Shown: positions 13,401 to 22,779 of the stretch, piece by piece
How the letters are laid out: every line of letters begins with the position of its first letter
Numbering within the stretch: the first letter of the stretch is position 1
NCBI RefSeq assembly: GCF_902806685.2
Contig: NC_048554.1
Span: 6,200,001 to 6,264,000, forward strand
Source of the DNA: Maniola hyperantus
Lineage: Eukaryota; Arthropoda; Insecta; Lepidoptera; Nymphalidae
DNA: 64,000 bases
Reading direction: 5' to 3'
Made by a program: the position numbers and the translations under genes
Notes under the pieces: model-generated
The model's database searches: none
What the model was told of the DNA's origin: nothing
The model's input: the letters and a program-made list of their open reading frames with translations, nothing else

Positions 13401-16400
13401 TAGTTATTTTACTACTAGGGCATAATGAAATTCACGGAGGCAGTTTTACGACCGTGAGATCATATTCCACGTGGCGCCTCGTTACAAGCGCGAGATCAGA
13501 CTGATTTTGCCAGAGCTAATTATAGGCTACATAAAATCGTAGCGATACACAGAGATTCTTTCATAAATCCTGTAAAAATTCGATAAGTTTGGGACAAAAT
13601 TTCGACTCAAGAATTAAGGCTGCTCATCGGCTATAAGACGGGTCAAATTATCGATAGTAAAAAGTTGCACAGATTTTTATAATAATTATTGTTAAATAAT
13701 TCTAATTTCAGGAAAAAGCAACGCCATTCACGCCAGACATGATCGCGTCACACTTCTTACACGCGTTCATCGTGGTCACGCCAGTGGAAACTGCTGACGG
13801 GGAGACCAGGTACAGATAACAAAATTATTTCTTTTTTATATTACAATTTTAAGCATATCCTGTATTTTTAATTCTTTGTCATAGCATTAAGCAATAAAGA
13901 TGTTTTAAATCCGTACACGAAGGCTGGCCACGGCCAACGGGGACCCTATTTCTAAGCCTCCGCTGTTCGTCTATCTGTCAGTAGGCTGTATCTCGTGAAT
14001 CATATTTCTATTGACGCGAGCTATAAGAAAAAATAATAAAAAACCAAGATTTCAAAATGCCCGCCATGCGAATAAAAAAACACTTCGTATGCGAGTCCAA
14101 CTCGGACTTGACCGGTGTTTTAAATGTTTTTACATTTTCGAAAGCTACCTGCAAACTTTAATAATTTGCTTTAGCTCCATTAAATTTTTATCGTTTTCCT
14201 TAAGTTCGAACAACGAAATATAAAAGAGAAACTTTTTCCATTCGCAATAAAGTTACGAGTGAAACTCACATCTTAAAAACTTCTTCATTTTTAATTCCAC
14301 TATTATACAGTTGTCAAGTTGCTTGTTTAGCATAAAGTTTATATAACTTTGAACAACGCAAGAGGCAATATTTGCATGAGGAAGCTGAGAAAATGGCTCG
14401 GAAAACGGAATGGAAATTCACCCGGTAATTTATATGCAAACGAATGGCGACTATGTAATTAAGGAGTTTTTTTATGACGACTATAAAATTGTAGGTTGTT
14501 CGAGCTTAAGCTCTTTGATGATTTTAATTGCTGGCTACGCGACGAGCTTTTACAGACCTTAGTTGATATTTAAGAAGTTAACACGTGGTTTCTTGGTTTT
14601 CTTTAACATTGCACCTCGGAAGCTATTATAAAGGGCTTGCGTCATATAAATTTCAAATCTCATAGGTTTTTTAACGACATCCACTGTTATCCGTGACATC
14701 GTCTGTGAAAAATCAATAACGGATAAGTAGGTGTAATTGGCATTTAACTACGTTTTATATTCACTTTTACTATGATCTAGTCATCGCCAGCTCACTACTG
14801 AGAACAGTGGCCCTACCGCGGTTGTTTGACAGCTATAATGTCACGATCGCAATCATCTCTGATTGGTTAATGCTCGCTCACTATTGGCCACAATGCATTG
14901 TTGCAACAAGAATCGCACAAATTCAGCCAATCAGAACAATTGAGATTGTAATAATGATTGATGCAGGTTTAAGACAATCAGTAGTGATTGTGGTTAAGCG
15001 TGTGCCTATAATAAATAAATATAAGATGTTATTATTTATTAAAATAATAATATTATTTATGTAAAAATTGCATTTCCGTTTGCGATGCGGGTCTCCTCTC
15101 AGAATGAAAAGGGTTTGGCTATGTTCGCATTGGCAGACTTCACACACTTTTGAGAAGATTATGGAGAACTTAGCTAACTTTTTTTGTCTCAATAGCTCAA
15201 CAGTTGAGGAGCGGATTGAATTCCGAAAGGTCGGCGGTTCAAACCTCATCCGTTGCACTATTGTCGTACCTACTCCTAGCACAAGCTTTACGCTTAGTTG
15301 GAGGGGAAAGGGGAATATTAGTCATAATTAGCATGCCTAATATTCTTTAAAAAAAACTCTCAAGCGTGCAGGTTTCCTCACGATGTTTTTATTTAATAGT
15401 TTAAAACGCACATAACTCCGAAAAGTCAGAGGTCCGACGTCTTAACCAGTAGACCATCACCGTTTTATATTAAACTAGCTGCCCTGGCGAACTTCGTACC
15501 GCCTAACAGTCTTCATTACAGTATTCTTTTTCAGGATTTTTTTTAATTTTTCTCTTCGTAAGAACCATCCCCGTACTTATCCCCGTAAAGAGTTAGCGAA
15601 ATCGGTTCAGCTGTTCTCGAGATTTGCGATCAGCAACACATTCAGCGATTCATTTTTATATATAGAGATAATATTATGTTTCAATTAATAGATCAAACTT
15701 TATACTTACTCGATAATATTTCTCATTTACAGGTACAAAGTGGCCGTCACAGGTAGACACGACGTACCATTTTTCGGGCCGACGCTCCCCCAACCACCCA
15801 TCTTCCGAAAAGGGCGAGAACTTAAAGAATTCCTCCTTACCAAGCTCATCAACGCTGAGAATGCGTGCTACAAAGCCTTCAAGTTCGCGGAACTCGAGCA
15901 AAGAACCCGTGCATCCTTGCTTCAAGCATTGGCTGATAAGTTAAAGGAGAAGACAATTGAGTTCCTTGGTACGGGGACGAGGAATGAGCCCGGCGCAGTT
16001 TCCCCGCAACCAGAAGGCACTCCGAAGCAAGAGGGACCGGGAGCTAGATTTATTGACACCGTCAGAAAAGTCCTTAATCCTAAAGTCAGGTTAGTATCAT
16101 TTAGTATACATTTTGTGGCAAAAAGAGACAAAATAAAGAAAATGATGCACATTTTAAAATTTTGCTGAGTAAACTAACCTTTATTTCCACTACGTAATTA
16201 ATACTACGAATGTGAGGGTCAAAAATCTTGCATGCAAATTCCTTTTCAAATTGTTTTACACAATTTTATAACTCAATACGATTTGCTTTGGTAACATTTT
16301 GGACTAGGTACTTAGTATGGGTTGCCTGAAAAGAATCACTGTAGTGATAAGATCACCTATATTTTTTTATTTGTGGTTAGCAATAAAAAATGTTCAAAAA

Positions 16401-19400
16401 AATAATAAAGAAATTTTTGTCACCTCGTTTGTACCTTTGGCTTTATTCCATCATGAATAACAATCTTCAAAGAAAAATGAAGGAAATTTAATTATTATTA
16501 CCACTTTTTCAGATCTCCAAGCGTAGACACAAATCTGTCGGGCGACAGCAATAAGAACAATGCACTGAATAAGAAAATTAATAACCTGCACGATACACCT
16601 ACACCTAATGTGAGTAGAATGAAATATTATACCTACCTACTGTGTTCAAATCATCGAATTGTATATCGCTTGCAAACGTAGATCTTCATCTTCTCGAGTC
16701 GACGGTCACCTCAAATACGGGCAGCCCAAAAGCCGCAACCGCAATAGCTCAGTCGGTAGCCTGGTGTAGCTCCTCGTTCGTGCTGTTTGTCGGGCACGCA
16801 GGGCACTCAGTCATGTGCGCAATGATCTGTCTCTGATGGCCGCAGTTGCACTCCGTATCATGAGAGAACCAGAGATGAAGCCGAAGTAAACGTAGATAAT
16901 GGTAGCCTGACGGTTAGTAGTAGACTGGTTAGCACAGCTTGAATTTTTCGTATGACATTGGAAACTATAGGTAAACACTAAACACGTAAATAAAACGTCA
17001 TCGTCATCATCATCATCATCATCAGGTTCACGATTTGCTGTAAATTGTAAGTTTTGTTCTCAGAGCGGTCGTTCCAAATCGTCCATCGCGTCGTCATCGG
17101 CGAGCGCCGTGTCGGTGCGGTCGGCGGGCGGCTCGGGCGAGTCCAGTCCTGACGTGACGTCGCGTGTAGCGCCGCCGCGCCCGCCGCTGCACGACCACAG
17201 CGACGACTCCAGCCTTAACTCCGTCGATCTCGATCCTCTTGGTGAGTACCGTCAGAGTCAACTACAGTGAGGAAACTCTCGGTTTGATCCTGAATCGACA
17301 TCTGTCAAATAAATATTAGTCCAGGGGTGACGTGAAATCAAAGACGCCTACAGTACTCGGCAATAAATATTGTACATCGATCTTTAGAAAGAGCTCGGTT
17401 TCGTATGGCGTTGTCTCTGTCGTTTAGACCGACAAAACATCACATGAGTGACAGAGATACCGCTCTACGAAGCCGAAATGTCTTTCTAAGGGTCTATGTA
17501 TAATAGGCCTGCCAGTGTAGGTGAAGCTTCGACGTTTTGCTACAAGTTTCATAAGAGTCGTGAACCATGGTACTGTTTTATGAAGTGAAGCTCCTTAACG
17601 GGCCTTTGTGATTGGGAGACCAAGTGAAAACAAACTCAGCGCATATTTTGCCCATAGATGCCTCAAGTTAGTTTTAAAAAGTCACCTAACCTAGGAAATA
17701 TTCCGACAAAAGTTCTGTGAACAGTTTTTGGCTTTACTAGATCTATTTATTAACAGAAAAAGTCTACATCCAGAAGTGGGTTAATTTCAAGGCTAACATT
17801 GAAAATGGGCTAGATTCTTTGAAATCTGTTAATTTTTAACGTAGAACAATATTTGTTTTAACTTGCAGTTTTTATGGTCAAGAAAGAAATTTCAGCCAAA
17901 AAATTTTTGACTGCGACATCGTTTATGTAGTACCTACCTATTGCAATTTGCAGATTCTCAAGATATTGTAGATTGTGTGCTATCATTTCATAGAAGACTT
18001 TATTTTAAACGCATACATTTCTTTATATGTCGTGTGTTAGAATTGATATGTCGTCTTTTATTACATAAACAAACCAAGATATTGAATTGAATTTTCTTCT
18101 CAAATAGACGACAAGGATTGGCTGACTTGTGGTAAAGCTACAGGTTAGTCCTGTAGATTATGTGTCTCTGTATACTTGTACACTAAATAGGCAAGCTTTA
18201 TGTGGAGCACAAATATATTAGCATGTCGCAATTTCCTAGTTCATTTTATTTACAAACACTATTTTTTTGATCACATATTACGTAATTGTTATTATTACTT
18301 ATGTTCCTATGTTTTATTATCTTTTTATGTGTCCTTTTAGTTAGTAAATGATAAGCCAAAGCCTGCTATACACATAACATAAAATTAACTATATTCACAG
18401 GACTAAATATCAAGCGGTATTTTTCTCCCAAGAGTAATATGAAAATTATAGCATAATTCTTTTAAGTCTTGTTATAACTATAGTTGAACTCTTATGTTAG
18501 TGTAAACAGTAAAATGGAATTTGTAACAATAAATGTTGTGTAATACAATGAATAAGCAGGAGTGTGGCTTGAGGGTCAAAAGAAAGAAAATTCAAAGGAT
18601 TATTAGGACTTATGATGAAAAATTAACATGATTTTGTATTCATTATACGGACGTACTAGCTGATGCCCGCGACTTCGTACGCGTGGATTTAGGTTTTTAA
18701 AAATCCCCTGGGAACTCAGCGGTTTTCTGGGTTGAAAAGTAGCCTATGCCCCTCCCCGGGATATGAGCTAACTCTCTACCAAATTTCATCAAAATCGGCT
18801 GAACGGTTGGGCCGTGAAAAGCTAGCAGACAGACAGACAGACACACTTTCGCATTTATAATATTAGTATGGATGGATTATCTCGCTCTCCCAGGTTATCG
18901 ATGTGTCAGTCGACCAGAGGTGATGGCTGTCAGAATTCGGTGCTAGAGTGGTTCATGTTCGTCCAATAACTGAAATAGACACTAAAACACTTTTTTCCTT
19001 ATAGGTGCAGTATACGTAGACAGCGACACAGGGCTAGAGTCGATGTCATCAGCTGAAGCGGGAGCAAACGCTCGCGAGCAGCACGCGACGCCGCGTGATG
19101 CTGAACAGTTGCGGCAGGAGGTGTGCCGCTTGAAAAACGATAAGCTGGACCTGTTGAAACAGAATATTGTAAGTGTTTATTAATTAAGGACTGTCGATGT
19201 AGCTACCTGAAGCGGGTGCCAACTCTTTTAAGCAGCACGCGACGTCGCGTGACTCTGATCAGTTTTGGCAGACGCTTGAATAACGATAAACTAGACCTGT
19301 TGAAAGATAATATTTTAAGTATTTATACTATTAAGGGCAGAAGCATTACAGGTCCGGATTAAAAAATTTCCGCTGATATCTAAAATAATATCCTAAAATC

Positions 19401-19662
19401 CTTCAATTATAAAATCCAATACCTACTTACAATCTAACGTTATTGCTTTCCGCTTTGATTAGTAAACAAGGATATCCCAGCAGAACATATAAGTTAAAAT
19501 TTTACTTGTTCTTCACAGACTTGGCAAAACGAAATAAAATGCCTACGAGAGAGAATAATAACACTACAAGCGGAACTAGCGGCAGTGTCGAAGGATAGAC
19601 GACATCGCGAACAAACCACCACCATCATCCCGAACCCATCCACACACGACTCAACCGCTTGA
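10304..19662 (+). CDS. Rapgap1: Rap1 GTPase-activating protein, 3' part of gene (10 exons)
   Basis: This gene stimulates GTP hydrolysis by the small GTPase Rap1 and so switches off Rap signalling, which controls adhesion and polarity at the cell cortex. Ten exons (10304-10448, 12057-12332, 13178-13359, 13712-13809, 15733-16089, 16513-16609, 17064-17241, 18108-18143, 19005-19168, 19519-19662) join in one frame to 558 codons and a stop, each flanked by AG and GT. The Rap-GAP fold covers roughly residues 1-330 and includes the motifs NTFKFGVLYQK, EEELFGNNE, EIMFHV, QLQRKRHVGNDIVAIVFQ and LLTKLINAENACYKAFKF. The catalytic Asn thumb is in GND at 13333-13335. A Ser-rich linker and a coiled coil with GLESMSSAE follow. 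I see no PDZ domain, which argues against SIPA1-like proteins. N-terminal exons are missing from the window. The family is certain; the one-to-one orthology with fly Rapgap1 is inferred. Confidence 0.88.
10482..10565. repeat. Foldback hairpin, 19-bp arms
   Basis: The arms 10482-10500 and 10547-10565 are perfect reverse complements (atagagcatactttgactt). A smaller gctcaa/ttgagc stem lies inside. It sits 33 bases past the donor of exon a. Confidence 0.8.
10602..10745. mobile_element. MITE-1 copy (foldback), intron of Rapgap1
   Basis: Terminal inverted repeats carry AATATTGTACATCGA at both ends, with a GTAGAGCG...CGCTCTAC inner arm. A second copy lies at 17358-17508 in inverted orientation. Confidence 0.8.
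10757..10892 (-). repeat. SINE-2 fragment (GATGAT tail)
   Basis: The reverse of the SINE-2 3' half: 'atcatgatcaacccatcgcc', 'ggctcact', 'gggtcacctctc' and 'ctaccacgctggcca'. The tRNA-related head is missing. Confidence 0.7.
11460..11555 (-). repeat. Family G fragment
   Basis: It contains 'cagacgtgacagacagtcag', 'acaacgaagtgatcctatat', 'aagggttcctt' and 'ggaaccctaaaa', matching the 28.9 kb copy. Confidence 0.6.
11700..11937 (-). repeat. Family C interspersed repeat copy with (ACTG)n
   Basis: The reverse orientation of family C: 'aaatatataaaaggaaaagc', (ACTG)n, 'tatcaacgcacagctcaaac', 'ggcatgcagataactattat' and 'cataagctagt'. Confidence 0.8.
12057..12332 (+). CDS. Rapgap1: Rapgap1 exon b: Rap-GAP domain
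   Basis: The exon encodes the central Rap-GAP segment with NTFKFGVLYQKYGQTTEEEL, FGNNETSPAFNEFLEILGQ and a terminal DHKG. These motifs align closely with animal Rap1GAP from memory of the family. The acceptor is ttttacag at 12049-12056 and the donor is gtaaac at 12333. Both junctions keep the frame with the neighbouring exons. Confidence 0.9.
12470..12661. mobile_element. Possible MITE with CAGACGGACTG ends
   Basis: Both ends carry CAGACGGACTG in inverted orientation, and the interior is unusually rich in gcagt/actgc words. No copy elsewhere in the window was found, so this rests on structure alone. Confidence 0.45.
12817..13060 (+). repeat. Family B interspersed repeat copy
   Basis: A near-complete family B copy: 'ctgaggcccgcgacttcgtc', 'gggaactctttgattttccg', 'cactctccaggtctttatct', a run of 'accaacaaa' words and 'cactttcgcatttataata'. 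Confidence 0.85.
13178..13359 (+). CDS. Rapgap1: Rapgap1 exon c: catalytic Asn-thumb exon
   Basis: The exon encodes YRGGLDIMNGHTGTEAVYER, EIMFHVAPLLPHTAGDAQQL and QRKRHVGNDIVAIVFQ. In human Rap1GAP the matching RHIGND stretch holds the catalytic asparagine (Asn290) and its neighbouring histidine, and both are present here (Asn codon 13333-13335). The donor is gtaact at 13360. The GC content is clearly higher than in the introns. A decayed partial copy lies 62 bases downstream. Confidence 0.93.
13421..13478 (+). pseudogene. Decayed partial copy of Rapgap1 catalytic exon
   Basis: The intron just after exon c repeats pieces of that exon. It starts with cataatgaa, skips part of the exon, then resumes with a near-identical run of about 40 bases around TTTTACGACCGTGAGATCAT and CACGTGGCGCC. 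There is no open frame that would extend the gene, so this is a tandem-duplication scar. Confidence 0.75.
13712..13809 (+). CDS. Rapgap1: Rapgap1 exon d: Rap-GAP domain
   Basis: The exon encodes EKATPFTPDMIASHFLHAFI followed by VVTPVETADGET, the conserved stretch after the Asn thumb in Rap1GAP proteins. The acceptor is tttcag at 13706-13711 and the donor is gtacag at 13810. It leaves two bases (ag) that pair with the g opening the next exon to give Arg. Confidence 0.9.
13905..14120 (+). repeat. Family G-related fragment
   Basis: It contains 'cacgaaggctggccacggcc', 'ctgtatctcgtgaatcata' and, at the end, 'tatgcgagtccaactcgga', the reverse of the family G head. Confidence 0.5.
15068..15465 (-). 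repeat. SINE-2 copy split by a SINE-1 insertion
   Basis: The part at 15068-15166 reads 'gatgcgggtctcctctcaga...gattatggagaact' and the part at 15353-15465 resumes 'ctcaagcgtgcaggtttcct...accatcaccg'. Together they match the SINE-2 copy at 30664 on the other strand. The middle is SINE-1. Confidence 0.8.
15185..15352 (+). repeat. SINE-1 copy, tRNA-derived head
   Basis: A box A-like TAGCTCAACAGTTG and box B-like GGTTCAAACCTC are followed by 'gttgcactattgtcgtacct' and 'ggggaatattagtcat', then a short A run. It is inserted in SINE-2. Confidence 0.8.
15474..15670 (+). repeat. Family F interspersed repeat copy
   Basis: It starts 'actagctgccctggcgaact' and ends 'agcgattcatttttatatat agagat'. The end half recurs at 41319-41410. 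Confidence 0.7.
15733..16089 (+). CDS. Rapgap1: Rapgap1 exon e: end of Rap-GAP domain
   Basis: This is the longest exon. It encodes YKVAVTGRHDVPFFGPTLPQ, then EFLLTKLINAENACYKAFKF and a helix rich in Arg, Leu and Glu (AELEQRTRASLLQALADKLK), which closes the Rap-GAP fold. After GTGTRNEPGAV the sequence becomes low in hydrophobic residues and probably disordered, ending RKVLNPKV. The acceptor is atttacag at 15725-15732 and the donor is gttagt at 16090. Confidence 0.92.
16513..16609 (+). CDS. Rapgap1: Rapgap1 exon f: Ser/Asn-rich linker
   Basis: The exon encodes SPSVDTNLSGDSNKNNALNK followed by KINNLHDTPTPN, a polar and probably disordered linker. It was accepted because the splice sites (ttttcag at 16506-16512, gtgagt at 16610) and both phases fit the chain of exons. 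Sequence conservation could not be judged. Confidence 0.75.
16680..16870 (-). pseudogene. LINE ORF C-terminal fragment (Cys/His motif)
   Basis: On the minus strand a frame reads TECNCGHQRQIIAHMTECPA CPTNS and then ATDRAIAVAAFGLPVFEV. The C-x-C-G-H...H...C pattern resembles the C-terminal Cys/His motif of several LINE polymerases. It lies in an intron of Rapgap1. Confidence 0.5.
17064..17241 (+). CDS. Rapgap1: Rapgap1 exon g: GC-rich Ser/Pro linker
   Basis: The exon encodes a Ser-rich segment (SGRSKSSIASSSASAVSVRS) followed by a Pro-rich stretch (VAPPRPPLHDH) and SLNSVDLDPLG. The likely role is a flexible phosphorylatable tail. The exon is strikingly GC-rich for this window, which marks it as coding. 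The splice sites are ttctcag at 17057-17063 and gtgagt at 17242. Confidence 0.82.
17358..17508. mobile_element. MITE-1 copy, intron of Rapgap1
   Basis: It matches the copy at 10602-10745 in inverted orientation: 'aatattgtacatcgatcttt', 'ttgtctctgtcgttta', 'cgctctacgaagccgaaat', 'ctatgtataata'. The right terminal repeat is more eroded. Confidence 0.8.
18108..18143 (+). CDS. Rapgap1: Rapgap1 36-nt candidate cassette mini-exon
   Basis: A 36-nt stretch is flanked by caaatag and gttagt and encodes DDKDWLTCGKAT. Its length is a multiple of three and its phase matches both neighbours, so it can be included or skipped without changing the frame (558 or 546 residues). It is supported only by splice-site and phase fit. 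It could be a chance open segment. Confidence 0.5.
18655..18877 (+). repeat. Family A interspersed repeat copy
   Basis: A near-intact copy between the mini-exon and exon h: 'ctgatgcccgcgacttcgta', 'ggttgggccgtgaaaagcta' and the tail 'tataatattagtatggatg'. Confidence 0.85.
19005..19168 (+). CDS. Rapgap1: Rapgap1 exon h: coiled-coil start
   Basis: The exon encodes GAVYVDSDTGLESMSSAEAG and then a heptad-like helix EQLRQEVCRLKNDKLDLLKQ NI. The acid GLESMSSAE box followed by a coiled coil is typical of the C-terminus of Rap-GAP proteins. The acceptor is cttatag at 18998-19004 and the donor is gtaagt at 19169. A degraded tandem copy of this exon follows in the intron. Confidence 0.85.
19190..19337 (+). 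pseudogene. Decayed tandem copy of Rapgap1 exon h
   Basis: The intron after exon h repeats nearly the whole exon and its donor side. It matches GTCGATGT, CTGAAGCGGG, GCAGCACGCGACG, CGCGTGA and ACGATAAACTAGACCTGTTG, and ends with AATATTTTAAGTATTTAT where the true donor reads AATATTGTAAGTGTTTAT. The donor GT has become TT and the frame is interrupted by a stop after GACGCTTGAA. Confidence 0.85.
19519..19662 (+). CDS. Rapgap1: Rapgap1 terminal exon: coiled-coil end and stop
   Basis: The exon encodes TWQNEIKCLRERIITLQAEL followed by AAVSKDRRHREQ and a short polar tail, then TGA at 19660-19662. It continues the heptad pattern of the previous exon and so should complete a dimerising coiled coil. 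The acceptor is cttcacag at 19511-19518. Confidence 0.85.
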   Translation, partial: TWQNEIKCLRERIITLQAELAAVSKDRRHREQTTTIIPNPSTHDSTA

Positions 19663-19869
19663 AAGTCGAGGAAACACCACGAATGACATTAGCATTAAGG
19701 TTCATTTTGTGGGCTTATCAATGTTTAGCGTCTTTGAAACAACCTCTGTCTTAGAATAAGATGTTAGTGCTATCAATGTTTAGCGTTACGTTTGCTGTTC
19801 TAAGTTTATAAAATGAAGTCATGCATGTATAGATAAATCAAGTGCTTCTAATACCAACTTGAAGCAGAT

Positions 19870-20036
19870 ATAACGCGTAAAAAATGACTCCTTCGCGACA
19901 TTTTAACTTTTTGTGTCGAATTTTATATCAAAAGTACGATTTTAGTCCTTATTTTAAAGGTGAACCGTACTTTTGACATGACAGTTGACCCATAGAGCTA
20001 AATGACGCGTTAGTAGTCATTTTTTACGGGCGTAAC
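19870..20036. mobile_element. MITE-4, foldback, in Rapgap1 3' UTR
   Basis: The outer arms carry GTAAAAAATGACT and its reverse complement AGTCATTTTTTAC. An inner pair caaaagtacgattt / accgtacttttg adds a second stem. It lies 208 bases after the Rapgap1 stop and is probably transcribed. Confidence 0.75.
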
Positions 20037-20044
20037 TTATTGTT

Positions 20045-20129
20045 ATCCCACTTCGACTACCAAATTAGAGCGAGAGATCGGACCACGCTGTCGAGACCTT
20101 TCGATCTGGCTCGGCAGTTAAAGTGGGAT
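20045..20129. repeat. Inverted repeat ATCCCACTT / AAGTGGGAT
   Basis: Nine-base perfect arms at 20045-20053 and 20121-20129 flank a GC-richer interior with 'agcgagagatcggaccacg'. It could be an RNA hairpin in the 3' UTR or a MITE remnant. Confidence 0.5.
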
Positions 20130-21556
20130 GGCGATAAATAGGTATTTGTTTCAAGTATTAGGTATTAGGAGCAATCAATCCATCTTTATTATACATTCGT
20201 GGTTTGTAAGCAAGCAATGCCATCTAGTGTGGTAGATGATTAAATGATCGATGTTTAGTTACGCCATCTTGCGGATGGTAGATGAATGATGAATGATGAT
20301 TTAAAATTTTGTGTTGATTGCAAGTTGACGCTAAATTGTTATAATCTTTAAAAAGATCTCTGAAAAAAATTACAGCTTGATTGTAGTCCTATTGGGTTAA
20401 AGTTTCATAATAATATGCCTAACAGAATTGCGGCATTGTATTTCATCAATAGAACATAATAAGATTTATGACATTTATATGTGTTTTTTTTGTTTCTTCA
20501 TGTGTATTGGCACTTTTCCCTATTAAATGATTATTACATTATTATGATATTGCCAATTTGGAAAAAATGTGCAATAATAATTTTCGAATTTTGCAATAGC
20601 TTACCATAAAACATAATATTATGGTATTTAGATCGTACGTGTAGTACATATTTTTTTTATATCCCAGTCAGTTAACAGTTATTTAAAGTTTAAACATAAA
20701 TCGTTGACTGATATAATATAGAAAATTGCTATTATTTTAACTGACTTATTTAGTTATATTACATATTATTATGAATATATAGGAATATGTATTAGGTATA
20801 TGGAAATACCTATCTCAAACACTTTTATTATTTACAAGTTTTCAGTAGAACTGCTTTTTCACCAAGTAGATTTGATGGATAAAAAGAATAAAAAGGAATC
20901 CTGTATATAGCTTTTCATGGAAATTATAATATATTTTCCTTTGAAAATGTTGAAAATATATTTATAAATTTGAATGTAAACTCAAATTCAATGTACCTTT
21001 TATTAAAAACCTGAAGGTAGGTAATAAGTACCTTTTCAGGCATAAAATAATGTTGTAGGTGCGGTATTATTTAAAAAAAACAATTTTTAAACAATGTCGT
21101 TGTCTTTTTGATGTTCTTTCCTTAGTTATTTAAATTGTTTATGTGGAAAAATTCTTATGACTTGATGTCACTGTAGCTCTATAAGATACGAATTTGTTAA
21201 AACAAAGAAAAATGTAGCGTAAATGTATAGTATCTTCTCAGAATATAACTAAAATTAGAGAAAAAACGGTACCTACAAAAGAAAGCCTTTACTATCTAGA
21301 AGCCTATTACTTAAATGGTGCATTAGAAAAAAACTTATGATAAAATATCTTAGAGTCTAATAAATGTTAGAACTTCTATTTTATATCTCGGTATATAATA
21401 TGTATTTTTTGTATATACGACTGTGAGCTGGCATCCGGTACTATCTCAATTTCAACAACTTTACAAAATGAAGAAAAAGTTTTTCTTTCAGCTAGGTAGG
21501 TCCCTAAATAGTGGTAGTATAACCCTTGCCAGTGCAGGTGAAGCCTCGCTAGTGTA

Positions 21557-21705
21557 CCTATAGTACGCGACAAGTCTAGGTGGCAAACGCCCCGCACACC
21601 CACACAGCCCCCGCGGTAAACCGGTACCTACGGGTGAGGTGCGGGAGTGCGGGGCATCCCCCCACCTCATACCCCGATTGCATCTCAACTTGTCACGGAC
21701 TAATG
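21557..21705. mobile_element. MITE-2 copy (diverged)
   Basis: The left end 'cctatagtacgcgacaagtc' follows TA. The right end 'gattgcatctcaacttgtca' matches the family end. The interior is GC-rich ('cgccccgcacaccc'). Confidence 0.7.
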
Positions 21706-22591
21706 CTTTTTCAAATTTTTGTTCTAAGCTAGATATCGGTGTTGAACTATGACACTGCGGAGTATAAAGTGAAATCAAAAATTTGAGCTAGGACATGCTA
21801 CCAGTTCACAGTCGATGTTTTATATTTTTGTGGCTTTACTTTATTTAGTTCTGTGCAATGATTTTCAATTATAATACTTAATTAAGTAATAATGAAAAAA
21901 ACTTGATTTTACATTGCGACTTGTATTCCGATCGAAAGCGAAAAAAAAAACTTAAAAACGAATTACAAAAAAAAGGTAAAATTTTATGATTGTCGACAGT
22001 AACGCCATCTACATCAGCTTAAAGTTTATAAAGGATTGTTTCAAAAAACGTTATAATTCTAAGTTCCGCCAACATTCATGGCATTGTAAATAAACATTAA
22101 TACAGTCTTAGACTAATTAATCAGTATTTTTTCTTAATTTATGCTTGATGTAAGGATCGTTTCGAGTGTCTTTGAGTTTGATAATGTTTTGTTGTTTATA
22201 ATTAATATTTTATACCAAAGTTAACATTCCCCACTAAATAGAGTAGTTTTTTATAATTACCATAGTAGAGATGAATCAGTATTTTGAATCATTAAGTTGA
22301 CAAGCGCGCTAACATATTTCTAAGTTTACATTTAGTTTTAATTATTAAATGTAATCATTTAGATCTTTGTTTGAATGTTGATTATGATTATAAGTTGACA
22401 CTAACTGTTGATTCTTCTCCTAGACTTAAACCAAATATTGCGAGCGCGGAGCGTTAGAGATATACTTAGTTATAATTATAAGAGATACTATTGAAATATA
22501 TAAATAGTTGATTACTAAATAAATATTGTTGTTTCATTAAAGTATCCTATGCAAGACAAGACACTCACCTAATTACTTTAAACTAAAATAA

Positions 22592-22655
22592 CTGAACAGT
22601 TTGATTCACAGACATAATATATTGTACCAACGGTAGGTACAATACTATGTCTGTG
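22592..22655. repeat. Imperfect hairpin around CACAGACATA
   Basis: The left arm 'cacagacataatatattgta' pairs with the right arm 'tacaatactatgtctgtg'. Differences are a short insertion in the left arm. Confidence 0.6.
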
Positions 22656-22779
22656 GTTTGATTACTATTTCTCTATTATGAATAATGTTACTTCTAGCTG
22701 TAGCTGTGAGGTAAAACGGTTTATTGTTGACAAAAAACAATAATTTTCTTACAAGAGAGAACGTAAGCTTAAACGCTTG

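Larger units (their letters stand above)
19663..22545 (+). other. Probable Rapgap1 3' UTR and downstream flank
   Basis: No exon follows the stop. The region is AT-rich with several AATAAA hexamers, for example near 22090 and 22517. The true polyadenylation site cannot be fixed without transcript data. A foldback MITE sits at 19870-20036, a short hairpin at 20045-20129 and a TA-flanked MITE copy at 21557-21705. Confidence 0.45.

Noticed and set aside
14923..15282. 119-codon minus-strand open frame
   Set aside because: It runs through the SINE-1/SINE-2 nested pair and low-complexity ATT repeats.
16738..16790. tRNA gene suggested by 'gcaatagctcagtcggtag'
   Set aside because: Only a box A-like stretch is present. 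There is no box B or cloverleaf, and the region reads as a LINE C-terminal fragment on the other strand.
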